A stretch of DNA of 64,000 bases from Tetrahymena thermophila SB210 (Eukaryota; Ciliophora; Oligohymenophorea; Hymenostomatida; Tetrahymenidae). Positions 1 through 12,009 of the stretch are shown piece after piece. The stretch spans positions 186,001-250,000 of the forward strand of contig NW_002476151.1 in assembly GCF_000189635.1 (NCBI RefSeq), written 5' to 3'. The position numbers were made by a program, and so were the translations under genes. The notes below the pieces were generated by a model. That model saw only the letters and a list, made by a program, of their open reading frames with translations. It made no database searches and was not told the DNA's origin. Position 1 is the first letter of the stretch, and every line of letters starts with the position of its first letter.

Positions 1-2534
1 GAGGCTAAAATATTATGCTATACAAAGACATTATTTTATTGATGAGCTAAATATTCTGTTAATACCATCTTTACATGAGGTACACTAATTAGCTTAATTT
101 TAGCATGTTTTGCAACTAATATCACATTATTAGCAGTTACCATCCGCATCCATATAATATCCATCTTTACATTAACATTAATTATTAATAAAAATTAAAT
201 TCTTAGTTTAATCACATAACCCCACACACTCGAGTTGATCATTTTCTTAATATCCTTATAAGCAAACGCATTTTGTACCAGAGAGTTATCTGAAGCTTTA
301 TTATGAGCAAGATGTACAGTTTTCAGCTGTATCTGCGCAGGTAGCACATAATTTTGAGCATTATTAACATTAAGAAAAAGTAGGACTGTTAAAATACTGA
401 GGAATGCATTAGCACAAATCGGACTAAATTGAGCGAAATAAATCTTTAGTGCATAGTTAACATAAATTTTAGTTATCTTATTAGCATATTGCACAATTAG
501 GACTTGAACATTGTCTCCATGCAAGTTTATTTGTTAACTAATATTCTTTAATTTAAAAAAAAATAATTATCAACTCTTTATGTTCATGAAAATATTTACC
601 TGCAAATTAAACATTTTGTTAATCCAAATATGCGAGAAATACTGATTAATCTCCCTAATTAAAAATATTAAATTAAGTTAAAAACTTATATTATAAAAAA
701 TGTTTACTTCAAAGACAGTAAAGTTAATTATTTATAAAGTACTATCACTTAAATTAAAGTTTACATATTTTTTTGAATCAGCAAAGTAAGCTTATTAAAA
801 AAAATATTTTATTTCCATCAACTTTTTAAATGAATACCTTGTATTTTATTTTGATTAGCTGCTAAAAAAACTTAAGCGAATGAATCGAAATAAGTAAAAC
901 TTGAATAATCAATAACAGAAATTCCAGTAATCACAGTTTTGTTTGGTTTTATTGTAGTAAAAATAATATTTTTATTTGAATCTATCAATATCATTTGCAT
1001 ATTTTCGAAAGGCTATTTATTTTATATTTAATTAAATAATTAGATAATTTAATATTTAAAAATTTATAAATTTACCTCTAATTATAATACTTGTTTTATT
1101 GTAAAATTTTAAGGAAGTGAAATTTCTTCTTAAACACTAATATTTCCTTATTGAGTATCAATTTGGATATAATAGACTAAGTTAAAAAAATAAATATTTT
1201 TTATTCCATTATCTCATAAATTAAAAATTCATCTTACGTATTAAGTTCTTTCCACACCCAACTGCCATTACTGTTGGTGACTTTCATAATTTTTAATTAA
1301 GAATTATTAAGAAAATATTTTTTTTATTTTAAATTTTAATTACAAAAAATACTCCTTACGCCAACGAACCCTTACATGTAATCGTCTGTAAGGAGTTAGG
1401 ATAGCCAACTATATAATTTCAGAAAATAAATATTATCTTTATCTTAAAGTTAAAATATTACATTTTAATTAGCCATTATCTATGGTAATTGATATCTAAT
1501 TAATTTATAAATAGATATTAATATTAATAATTTATTTTTATTTAATTACCATTTCATTATTTAATTTTTAAAGCCACACAATAGAGTTTTGAGCTTTTAT
1601 ATTTAATTTATCAAGATCTAAAATATTTTAGGTTACTAAAAAGCGGTTTTCTCCATAGCTAATAACTTTAAATAAATAAATAAATTTTTATCATCAAATT
1701 GAAAAAATAATTTTACTTTGTGCTATTCTCTTTGTAGAATTAATTAGCTAGCTTCCCTTTTGTTAATAAAAATAACTATAATTCTACTTTTATAAATTGT
1801 AATTTTACATTAAAATAAAGTAATAAAAGGCATTTAATTTATGAATAAGATGTTTCTCCCCCATTATTCAATGATTTAGTAGAATCAATTACTGATAAAT
1901 AAAATAATATTTGATAAAGGTATTATTTCAAATTTTTATTTGTTACCATAGATATTCATACTTGATTCTAAACTAGAAGAACCACAAATAGCTTTCATAT
2001 TAGTATTTAAATAAGAAATGCTTGATGATTATTTAAATTAAGTTTATGTAAGAATTTCTTTTGTAGTCTATTATAATGATATTTCTATTATAAATAGAAA
2101 GGCAATCTAAAATATTATGCAATGATTATATCGAATCATTTTTCAGATTAAAATTAGAATAAGTAATTTAATTTTTTTTTTTTTATTTTTCTCCTACTTT
2201 CCAAATAATATTAAAATAAGATTAGTTTTATTTTCTAAATATTATTCGTTCAAAATGGTTAAAAATAATCAAATTTAATAAATACTGAAGCAGTTTATAG
2301 AATAATTAGATAAATAGAAATGAATTTTAGAAAAAGAAACCAAACTAATATTTTTTGTAAATTAATATTTAAAATTAATTCAGTAATAATTTGAGAAGGG
2401 TTTATTTGGTTGATTTTACACTGTTCTAGCCACTTAAAATTTTTTTCTTCATTTATTTTAAAAATCTTTGTAGTAAGCATGTTATAAAATGCATTTGGAA
2501 TATCAATTGTTATTAGATTTTGTATAAAATTCAT
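1..2534 (-). CDS. Cysteine-rich multi-pass membrane protein, copy 1 (3' part beyond window)
   Basis: Partial gene cut by the left edge. I recognise no named family for its N-terminal half. The downstream half is a furin-like cysteine-rich ectodomain of the kind expanded in Tetrahymena. Exons resolved from splice phase are 1717-about 1850 (5' end unclear), 1550-1658, 1462-1495, 1344-1408, 1238-1280, 1076-1176, and one starting at 1012. The last one uses a GTATTC donor that skips the TGA at 818-820. It joins an exon ending in TVFE, then YFSHIWINKMFNLQ, and after the intron at 538-599 the Cys region (WRQCSSPNCAIC). The upstream exons alternate short hydrophobic strands, suggesting a beta-rich, perhaps propeller-like, ectodomain. 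Exon 1 begins MNFIQNLITID. Exons between about 1850 and 2534 are not resolved. A full-length paralogue lies at 5020-10960. Alternative reading: two adjacent genes, the first ending at 818; continuous splice phase argues against this. Confidence 0.62.
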
Positions 2535-2945
2535 TTTTATTACTTAAAAATGAAAGTATATCTCTAAAAATTCATAATTTTTGTAAAATTTACAAATATT
2601 GTATAAATTTCTAAATAAAATTTATATTATAATGAATAAAAGAGCAAATATGTGTCAATTTTATTTAATTTTTTATTATCAAAATTATATTTAAATAGTT
2701 TAGTGTTGAAAAAATATTTTTATTGTTGTAAATTAAAATAATGAGATCATATATTTTTGTAAAAATTTATTGAAATATTCCAAAAAAAATTATCAAAAGA
2801 TTTAATTATTAATTTTATTCATATTAGATATCTCTAACAATGTTGGTTATATCAACATTAATACTGTTAATAAATTATTTATTCATTAAAAATAAGAAAT
2901 ATATTTTGTTAATCTTAATAATCTTAAATATCCACCTCTTTAAAA
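1..2945. repeat. Left copy of an approximately 3 kb tandem-duplicated block
   Basis: Near-identical to 8341-11690 across coding, intron and upstream sequence, with offset about 8.4 kb. Identity stays high through the 5' flank and fades near 2945 (shared stretch around AATATCCAC before a TTTAAA run). Small indels are concentrated in introns. Confidence 0.85.
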
Positions 2946-3404
2946 GAGAATTTACAATCGGAGCATTTTTAGATCAGTAGGTAGAAAAAATGGCATTCTA
3001 CCTTTAACCTGTTTTTATCAATAAAAATAAATTAAAAAGTTTTAATATATTGTAAAAAATATATTTTCTAAAAGGAACTTTTCTACTTTTCAACTTTTCT
3101 AACTTTTCAACAAATTGCCTACAAAAAAACCTATATAGCCCCAGAAATAAATTTTATAATTTATTGATGTCTTACATTAATATTAAACTAAGAAAAGAAA
3201 TAAATAGTTAATAAAAGAATTATCTGTGTATTTAATAATTTGATGATTTCTGCTTAAATAATAACATTCATTTATGATAATAAATTAATAATTCTATTTT
3301 GGGATAAGAACTATCATAAATTAATGGTATAAATAAAGGATATTTTAGGAAATATATAATATAAATTAAATAAAAATTTAAAAAAGATAAACTTTTAAAA
3401 TAAG
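2535..3404. other. Intergenic, 5' flank of copy-1 membrane gene and of the cysteine-repeat gene
   Basis: A divergent-promoter spacer between the minus-strand membrane gene and the plus-strand secreted-protein gene. The first 400 bases still align with the second duplicated block. It contains a short imperfect tandem repeat of CTTTTCAA-like units at 3076-3111. I see no RNA gene. Confidence 0.5.
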
Positions 3405-4147
3405 ATGAAAATTACTATTGCTCTTATTATTTCAGTAGCAACTCTCTTTGCTACTGTTTATTGTTAACAAGAAAACTTTGCTTAAAAGGAAGACGATATT
3501 TGCTCTAGACAAGGATTCTACTCATGTAGACTTAGTCTTGGCTGCTATTATATGGTGCCACAGCTTCTTGCAGAAAGATATAATAAAAGGAATAAACTGA
3601 AAAGCTTTCATAAGAATATGATCATTGCAAAAATCTTGGTTCATATGCTTGTTCACCTTCTAGAGGATGCACTCCTGACGGAAATGGTGGATGCAGAAAG
3701 ATTTCTACCTAAAATTCAAATGGTGCCTTGAAAACTAAATCAACTCCTAATCCTGAAAATGGAATCAACAAAGATGACGGCCATTGCTCTAGAATAGGAT
3801 TCTACGCATGTAGTTCTGATAGAGGATGTATGATTAATCCTTACACTGGTTAATGCTAAAAACTTTCAGACTAAGTAAAATAATCTAATCAAACTAGTGA
3901 AAACTAACACACTATAGAATAATCTGCTTCTGATGATATTTGCACCAGAAGAGGTTTTTATGCTTGCAGTTCAGATGTAGGATGTTGGATTGACCCTTAC
4001 ACTGGTCATTGTGCTAAAATTCCTCAATAAGTAAAGACTTTGTAAGATTCTTACGATCATTGTTAAAACCTTGGTTTTTATGCTTGCTCTTCTTCTAGAG
4101 GTTGCACTCTTGATGGTAATGGTAGATGCAAGAAAATTTAACCTTGA
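3405..4147 (+). pseudogene. Secreted cysteine-repeat protein with a one-base frame break
   Basis: A short secreted protein of unknown function. It starts with a clear signal peptide (MKITIALIISVATLFATVYC). Five repeats follow of the pattern C-x5-G-(F/S)-Y-x-C-x5-G-C-x8-C, for example CTRRGFYACSSDVGC followed by WIDPYTGHC. Two repeat subtypes occur, ending DPYTGxC-like and DGNGxC-like, separated by Gln/Ser/Lys linkers. The reading frame changes inside repeat 1. Frame 0 runs to GC (codon ending 3545), but the rest of the repeat (YGATASCRK) and repeats 2-5 read in the +2 frame. The span is 743 bases, one short of a whole number of codons. In frame 0 a TGA at 3729 would give 108 residues. No standard-size intron fits. 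It could be a recent pseudogene, an assembly error in an A/T run, or a true frameshift. Confidence 0.7.
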
Positions 4148-5019
4148 AAATTTGGATAAGCGAATAAATACAATAATATATAAAATTATAAATTATTGAT
4201 GTGTTTTTATTTTTTGTTATAATTAGAAATTAAATATAAAATTTATAATATTTCAAAAAACTCAATTAATAATCTTAAATATAAAAATAATACATATGTA
4301 TACCTTTTTATTAAAAAGTAATAATAGTCCAAATCCAAAACAAGTAAAACTATTCTGAATCTACGAAACTATAATATTCAAACATGTAGTTGTATTATCA
4401 ATTAGCGAACCTATTATTTAACAAGTTTATATTATAAAATTATCAAACAATACTGAAATCCTTCAATCATTTAATTTAAAATCAGATATTAAAAAATTAA
4501 TTCCTTACTGCTTTAAAAATTGTTGTCTTTTATTTTTAATTTAAATTTTAACAAAAAATAAAAATATTTTTAAAAATTATAAAATGAATGGTTTATTTGT
4601 TATACTAGAATATAATTATTTCACATCATCAATATTATATATATAGTTTATTTCACCTTCTACTAATTTTTTATTTTTATTTAACATCTGCTCTTAATTT
4701 ATATCTATTTAAATAAAAGTTGATACATAGTTTTTTATATGAATTTAAGATTTTATGAAAAATTTAAAATAACTTATTAAATAAGTATAAATAAACACTT
4801 AATAATTAATAAGAACAATTAAAAATAGCTTAAAAAAAATAAATAATATAATTTATTTAATTTTAAATTTTAAAAAATTAATTCAGTACCAAATGATGTT
4901 CTCAATATTATATTTTGATGTATCTTAAAAAAGTAAAGTTAAAGTTAATTTAATTAAAAATACTAAAAAATATAAATATAAAAACCCTTATCACTTATAA
5001 ATAAATAAATAATTAGATT
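4148..5019. other. Convergent intergenic spacer
   Basis: 3' flanks of the plus-strand cysteine-repeat gene and of the minus-strand membrane gene. AT-rich, with homopolymer runs; I see no reading frame or RNA fold worth calling. Confidence 0.5.
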
Positions 5020-8000
5020 TCATTTTTTATTTGATTTAGGCAGTTTTTTCTTCTTTTAAGAATTTTAAGAAGAAGGTTTTTTATTAATTTCCTTTGAAGA
5101 TTGTTATTCATTTTATTTATGAGAATCAAACAAATTAGAATTACTGATATTATTACTTATGGCCTATTTATCATATTTATCAGATGCAGCAGTTAATTGT
5201 GACTGTTTTCTGTTGCTATATTTAGATTATTTTTTCCTTTATATTCTTATGATGTTAGTGCTCTCATTATTTTTCATTTCAAAATTACCAAACATGCCAT
5301 TTTAGCTACCTTATTTAATTAGAACTTAGGGGCTTGATAAATCATTCCAAGAAGAAATTTAATTGAGCCTATTAGAATTTTAATTAACACTCATATTATC
5401 ATTTTAATAAATGCTTTTATTGCAGTTAATTTACTGAATAGAAACCAATTCTTAATTACTATATACTTTAGATTAAGCAACTATATCTATTCTATTAGTT
5501 TCTATATCTAAGAAATCTTGTTCTTTTTCTTACAAAAGCTAAATACTTTTAGGCTAATTGCTAATTGATATTTCTTAGAAATTTAATATTTTTTTAGATA
5601 TTATATTTTACAGTTTTTATTAATCTACTACACTGATACTTTTAATTTAATCTTATTAAGATGATTAAGAATATTATTTTATTTTGTCCATATCTATTAA
5701 AATGTCGTTAGGAACTACTTTGTTGCTTTTGCTTTTAAACTCTTTAATTTTAGCTCTTATTTTAGTGAAATACATAAGTAACGCTGTACACGACTCATGA
5801 ACAAAGGATAGAAAATCAGCTAAAATTATTATAATAAGATTTGCAATAATGAACCAACATAGATTTATTCTACTCTCCTCATTACTCTATTCATAGCTCT
5901 TAAATAATATAGTAATTAGCATCGTTGAAGAAAAGAAAAATAATGTTTAAATCATATGTTTATAATTATCAAGTTTAGATTTGTAAGGTTTAAATTTTAC
6001 AGTTATAACTAACTGTATTAAGTTCCATACCATAAAAAACACTATCTGTATTAGTGGATAATCGTATAAAACTGTAACTACTAGTATCAAAAAAAATTTT
6101 CTAAGATATAACAATATATTATAATATTGAAAATTTAAATTTTCTGTTAGTATTTCTGTGAAATAATTTTGTTTCCCTATCTTGATTTAGTAACAAATAT
6201 AATAAGGGAAAACTATGAATACTATCGAAACAAAAGTGAATAAGTAGCTTAATCCTTCTAAAAAGTAATCAGCATATTCAATTGACTGAAGCTGAAGAAA
6301 TACAGCTATACACAGCTCTATATATAATCCCCAAAGGATATCCAAATAAAGTTTAGCATTAAAAAGATTAGTTCTAGCTGTTTTTATTAATTTTCTTAAT
6401 TTTTGAATTGGCAAAAATCTTGAAAATAAATTCATCAAAAGGTCTACAAGTATTATTAAAATCAAAAGAGATAAGTTATCACCTTTTTGTTTTAAAATAA
6501 GTAAGTAAATGTGTTTTAATATTATTAATAAATTTTACCAAAATTAGCTAAATAAAACCCTTATCTGTCTTCTTCACTGAATTTTTTTGGAGATTCGTTA
6601 TGAATCTCATCAAAATGTTCCATTTTATCAAAAAAGTTTGTAAAAGGAATATTAAATTCTTGAATGGCATCATAGAATAGTTTAAGATTTAATGGCAATC
6701 TATAATATTAATAATAATTAATATTTGAAATTTATCAAATCTCTTTAAATTATTTCAACTTAATAAAGATTTTAAATTATAAATATTATTTTACTCTATA
6801 TTAATGAATATCATAGCATAAATTAACTGGCATATATCCAAAAGTGAAGCTAAAAATTGGAAATTTCCGCTTATGAAAAGAGGAAGTATTGAAGATACTG
6901 CGATTTTTGAACCTGTTTCTGTGATTGAAGTGATCACTTATGTGGCTGTTTAGTCATTTCCTTTTAATTTAGCTTTTAGCTGTACTTCTTAGCAGTTCGA
7001 GTAGCTTTTTAGATTAGGAATATTGCAATTGCTTAAGTCTATACTAACATTACAATCTTATTCAATACCCACATTAGGATTTATATTAATGTCTATTTAA
7101 GCACTACTGATAATTTAAAACTATACATCAAATTAAGAAAGAGGATGTTCAATAGTCCAAGTCTCATCTGATAGCCTATCAATGGTAATTTAAATACAAT
7201 CTTAAATGATTATTCCACTTTCTAAACTATCTTCGAAATTAATTTTTAGCTCATTACAGCTACTTGAAATAAGTTAGAAATAGCTTAATTTCATTTATTA
7301 GCATGAATTTTGATGGACTTCTTAATAACCTTAAATACATTAGCATTAACCATTTTAAAACACTCTATTATATAATTAGTTGCAGGGCAGGCATGTACCA
7401 GTCTTATTATTAAAATCTGTAAAGTATTATTCAATGCAAATACACTCATTATTTACTAATCTTCTATTTGCAATTTGATTACACAATTTACTAGCTTGGC
7501 ACTCTGCTATTTAGTCATTACATTAAACACATTATTTATCTTTTTCATAAAATCCTTTCATGCAAACACATGTTTATTTGTAGCTTTCTCTATTTTATCT
7601 TTAATCGCATAATATGCATGTATCTTTATTTTTACATTAAAGACATCCAAGGGGACACTGCTGGCATAACTGTGTTTAGTCATCTATGTAATATCCGTCT
7701 TAACAAATGCATTAATTGTTTATTAATATTTTTTATTAAGTTGGATCGCATAGCTAGCATATTCCTTCATTTGTTAGGCTAAAATATTAACTTTTACAAT
7801 CACAAGTATATGTAGCTGGGTTTAAAACTCTGTTTAATCCATCTTTGCATTTAGTACATTTATTTTAATTATCTTAGCAAGTTTGACAGCTTGCAGAACA
7901 TGGTTGGCAGTTATTATTAGGATCAGCATAATACCCGTCTTTGCATTAACAGACTCCATTTATCAATATGAAGTTTTTTGTTTGATCACAGAGAATGCAT

Positions 8001-10960
8001 TATTATAGAGAATTTTCAAAATATCCTGATAGGCAAGCACACTTATTATTAACTAATTACCTATTAAGATTAGGTAAACATTTTGTACATTAAGAGTTTA
8101 AACAATCTTGGCAATAAATTGGACATACTTCACATTTTCCATTTTGTAATGAATAGCCTAATTTACAAACACATTTTGTATCTTGTTTTATAACATTCAT
8201 GTTCGAATCACAATTATAACAATTATCATTATTTTCACATTGTGTACAACCAAACGGACATTTAACACAGCTTTCATTATTCATATAGTATCCATCTATG
8301 CATATACAATTACCAAGCATAAGCATTTTATTTTATTTAGGATCGCATAATTAGCATATTTCTTGGTTTGGAAGGCTAAAATATTATGCTACGCAAAGAC
8401 ATTATTTTATTGGTGGACTAAATATTCTATTAATACCATCTTTACATGAGGTACACTAATTAGCTTAATTTTGGCATGTTTTGCAACTAATATCACATTA
8501 TTAGCAGTTACCATCCGCATCCATATAATATCCATCTTTACATTAGCATTAATTATTAATAAAAATAAAATTCTTAGTTTAATCACAAAACACACACTCG
8601 AGTTGATCATTTTCGTAATATCCCTATAAGCAAACGCATTTTGTACCAGAGAGTTATCTGAAGCTTTATTTTGAGCAAGATGTACAGTTTTCAGCTGTAT
8701 CTGCGCAGGTAGCACATTATTTTGAGCATTATTAACATTAAGCAATACTAGGATTGTTAAAATACTGAGGAATACATTAGCACTAATCTGACTAAATAGA
8801 GCGAAATAAATCTTTAGTGCATAGTTAACATAAATTTTAGTTATTTTATTAGCATATTGCACAATTAGGACTTGAACATTGTCTCCATGCAATTTTATTT
8901 GTTAACTAATATTCTTTAATTTAAAAAAAATAATTATCAACTCTTCATGTTCATGAAAATATTTACCTGCAAATTAAACATTTTGTTTATACAAATATGT
9001 GAGAAATACTGATTAATTTCCCTAATTAAAAATATTAAATTAAGTGAAAAACTTATATTATAAATAATATTTTAATCAAATTAAATTTGTGTAGCTATAT
9101 ATTTTGTGTTTTAAAAATAAATAAATATTATAAAAAATGTTTACTTCAAAGACAGTTAAGTTAACTATTTATAAAGTACTATCACTTAAATTAAAGTCTT
9201 CTGCCATGTTTGAATCACTAAAGTAAGCTTATTAAAAACAATATTTTATTTCCATCAACTTTTAAAATGAATACCTCGTATTTAATTTTGATAAGCTGCT
9301 AAAAAAACTTAAGCGAATGAATCGAAGTAGGTATAACTTGAATAATCATAAGCATATCTTTTAGTAGTCACAGTTTTGTCTGAGTTTATTGTAGCAAAAT
9401 AAATTTTATTATTTGAATCTATCAATATCATTTGCATATTTTCAAAAGGCTATTTATTTTACATTTAATTAAATAATTTAATATTTAAAAATTTATAAAT
9501 TTACCTATAATTATGATACTTATTTTATTGCAAAACTTTAAGGAACTGAAATTTATTGTTAAAGACTGAAATTTCCTTATTGAGTATCAATTTGGATATA
9601 ATAGACTAAGTTAAAAAAATAAATATTTTTTATTTCATTATCTCATAAATTAAAAATTCATCTTACGCATTAAGTTCTATCCACACCCGACTGCCATTAC
9701 TGTTGGTGACTTTCAGAATTTTTAATAAAGAATTATTAAGAAATTATTTTTTTTATTTTAAATTTTAATTACAAAAAATACTCCGTAAGCTAATAAAACC
9801 TTACATTTAATCGTCTGTAAGGAGTTAGGATAGCCAACTATATAATTTCAGAAAATAAATATTATCTTTATCTTAAAGTTAAAATATTACATTTTAATTA
9901 GCCATTATCTATGGTAATTGATATCTAATTAATTTATAAATAGATATTAACATTAATAATTTATTTTTATTTAATTACCATTTCATTATTTAATTTTTAA
10001 AGCCACACAATAGAGTTTTGAGCATTTATATTTAATCTATCAAGATCTAAAATGTTTTAGGTAACTAAAAAGTGGTTTTCTCCATAGCTAATCACTAAAA
10101 ACAAATAAATTTTAATCATCAAATTGAAAAAATAATTTTACTTTGTGCTATTCTCTTTGTAGAATTAATTAGTTAGCTTCCCTTTTGTTAAAAAAAATAA
10201 CTCTAATTCTACTTCTTTAAATTGTAATTTTACATTAAAATAAAGCAATATGAAGCATTTAATTTATGAATAAGATGTTTCTCCCCCATTATTCAATGGT
10301 TTAGTAGAATCAATTACTGATAAATAAAATAATATTTGATAAAGGTATTATTACAAATTTATTTTTGTTACCATAGATGTTCATACTTGATTCTAAACTA
10401 GAAGAACCACAAATAGCTTTCATATTAGCATTTAAATAAGAAATACTTGATGATTATTAAAATTTAGTATATGTAAGAATTGCTTTTGTAGACTATTATT
10501 ATGATATTTCTATTATAAATAGAAAGGCAATCTAAAATATTATGCAATGATTATATCGAATCATTTTTCAGATTAAAATTAGAATGAGTAATTTAATTTT
10601 CTTTTTATTTATTTTTCTCCTACTTTCCAAATAATATTAAAATAAGATTAGCTTTATTTTCTAAATATTATTCGTTCAAAATAGTTAAAAAAATCAAATT
10701 TAATAAATTCTGAAGCAGCTTATAGAGTAATTAGATAGATAGAAATGAATTTTAGAATAAGAAACTAAACAAATATTTTTTGTAAATGTATATTTAAAAT
10801 TAATTCAGTAAATAATTAGAGAAGGGCTTATTTGGTTGATTTTACACTGTTCTAGCCACTTAAAAATTTTTTCTTCATTTATTTTTAAAATCTTTGAAGT
10901 AAGCCTGCTATAAAATGCCATTAGAATACCAATTGTTATTAGATATTATATAAAATTCAT
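5020..10960 (-). CDS. Cysteine-rich (furin-like) multi-pass membrane protein, copy 2
   Basis: Large cell-surface-type protein. The likely start MNFIQYLITIGILMAFYS is a plausible signal peptide. Next comes a beta-strand-rich region on several short exons (about 9.2-10.2 kb), joined by splicing to a Cys region (WRQCSSPNCAIC at about 8.87 kb). The Cys region carries furin/EGF-receptor-like repeats, for example CICQDGYYIDDQTQLC and CVCMKGFYEKDKQC, down to about 7.38 kb. A segment without Cys repeats follows, then about eight membrane segments, starting with ISGNFQFLASLLDICQLIY, and a Lys/Gln/Ser tail ending LPKSNKK before TGA. Introns in the 3' part: 6700-6794 and 6483-6538. The TGA at 9255-9257 is spliced out in this model. 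This architecture is common in Tetrahymena; ligand and function are unknown. Exons between 10.2 and 10.9 kb are uncertain. Confidence 0.68.
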
Positions 10961-11690
10961 TTTTACTACTTAAAAATGAAAGTATATCTCTAAAAATTAA
11001 TAATTTTGTAACATTTACTAATATTGTTCAATTTTTTTAAATAATAATAAAACAAAAGGGCAAATATGTGCCAATTTAATTATTTTTTTATTAATAAGAT
11101 AGAAATTTATTTTAAAATAGTATAACATACAGACAAAAAACTATATCTTATTACAGAATTACATTTAAATATTTTATTAGTGAAAAAATATTTTTATTTA
11201 ACTCCATTAAAAATAATTTTATCAGATATTTTGTTAAAATTTATTGAAATATTCAAAAAAAACTATCAAAAGATTTAATTAATTTAATTTTTTTTCCATC
11301 TCTAATTTATTTATATCTGCTTAATACTGTAAATCAATTATTTCCATCCTTTCCTTTATTATTTTAATTATTAAATATTTTATAATTGTAATTTTTTATA
11401 AATTTCGAATTAATTTAAACAATTAATTTTTTTAAATGAATATATTTAAGTATTATAAAAAAAATAAATTACAAAGTTATTTAGAATAATGTTAAATTAT
11501 AATAAAATTAAAATTTTCAGATAATTTTTAAATAAAATTAAATAAATATCTTATTCACTATTTATTTTTTGAATTATAAAATTTATATTTTCAAAAATTT
11601 TTTATCATACAAGTAAGGTTTAGTACCTAATTAATAAATAACAAAAATATTTAATCATCTTAATAATCATAAATATCCACTTTTTAAAGA
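8341..11690. repeat. Right copy of the tandem-duplicated block
   Basis: Aligns with 1-2945. It carries an extra ~70 bases at about 9065-9134, flanked by ATTATAAA on both sides, inside an intron of the membrane gene. That pattern fits a deletion in the other copy between short direct repeats. Coding positions differ less than introns at synonymous-tolerant sites. Confidence 0.85.
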
Positions 11691-12009
11691 GTTCAAGATA
11701 ATAATTTTAGTTTTTAAAATTAAAAATATTATTTATTGTAAATAAATTCAAAAATTAATAATAGGTATTTTTTTAATTTTTTTAAATTTAAATCAGAAAA
11801 AATTAAAAATAATTTAATAATTTTATTTAAAATTAATATTAATAAAATAATTAGCTTTTTTATACTAAAGAATTTTTATCATTCCATAAAAATTTAATTT
11901 GTTATTAGAATATAAGAAATAGATACTCTTAGTTATTTAGAAAAACCTAAAAGATAAATAAATAAAATCTCTTTATTTAATTGATCATAGGTGTATAGTT
12001 TTTTAGGAA
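10961..12009. other. Intergenic spacer
   Basis: 5' flank shared by the minus-strand membrane gene and the plus-strand Gln/Asn-rich gene. The proximal part is still homologous to 2535-2945. The rest is A/T runs with no detectable gene. Confidence 0.5.

Noticed and set aside
10800-10830. One-base indel near the 5' end of copy 2 of the cysteine-rich gene, which would truncate it after about 50 residues
   Set aside because: A GTAAAATC donor just upstream, present in both copies, would place the indel in an intron, so it cannot be called a pseudogene.
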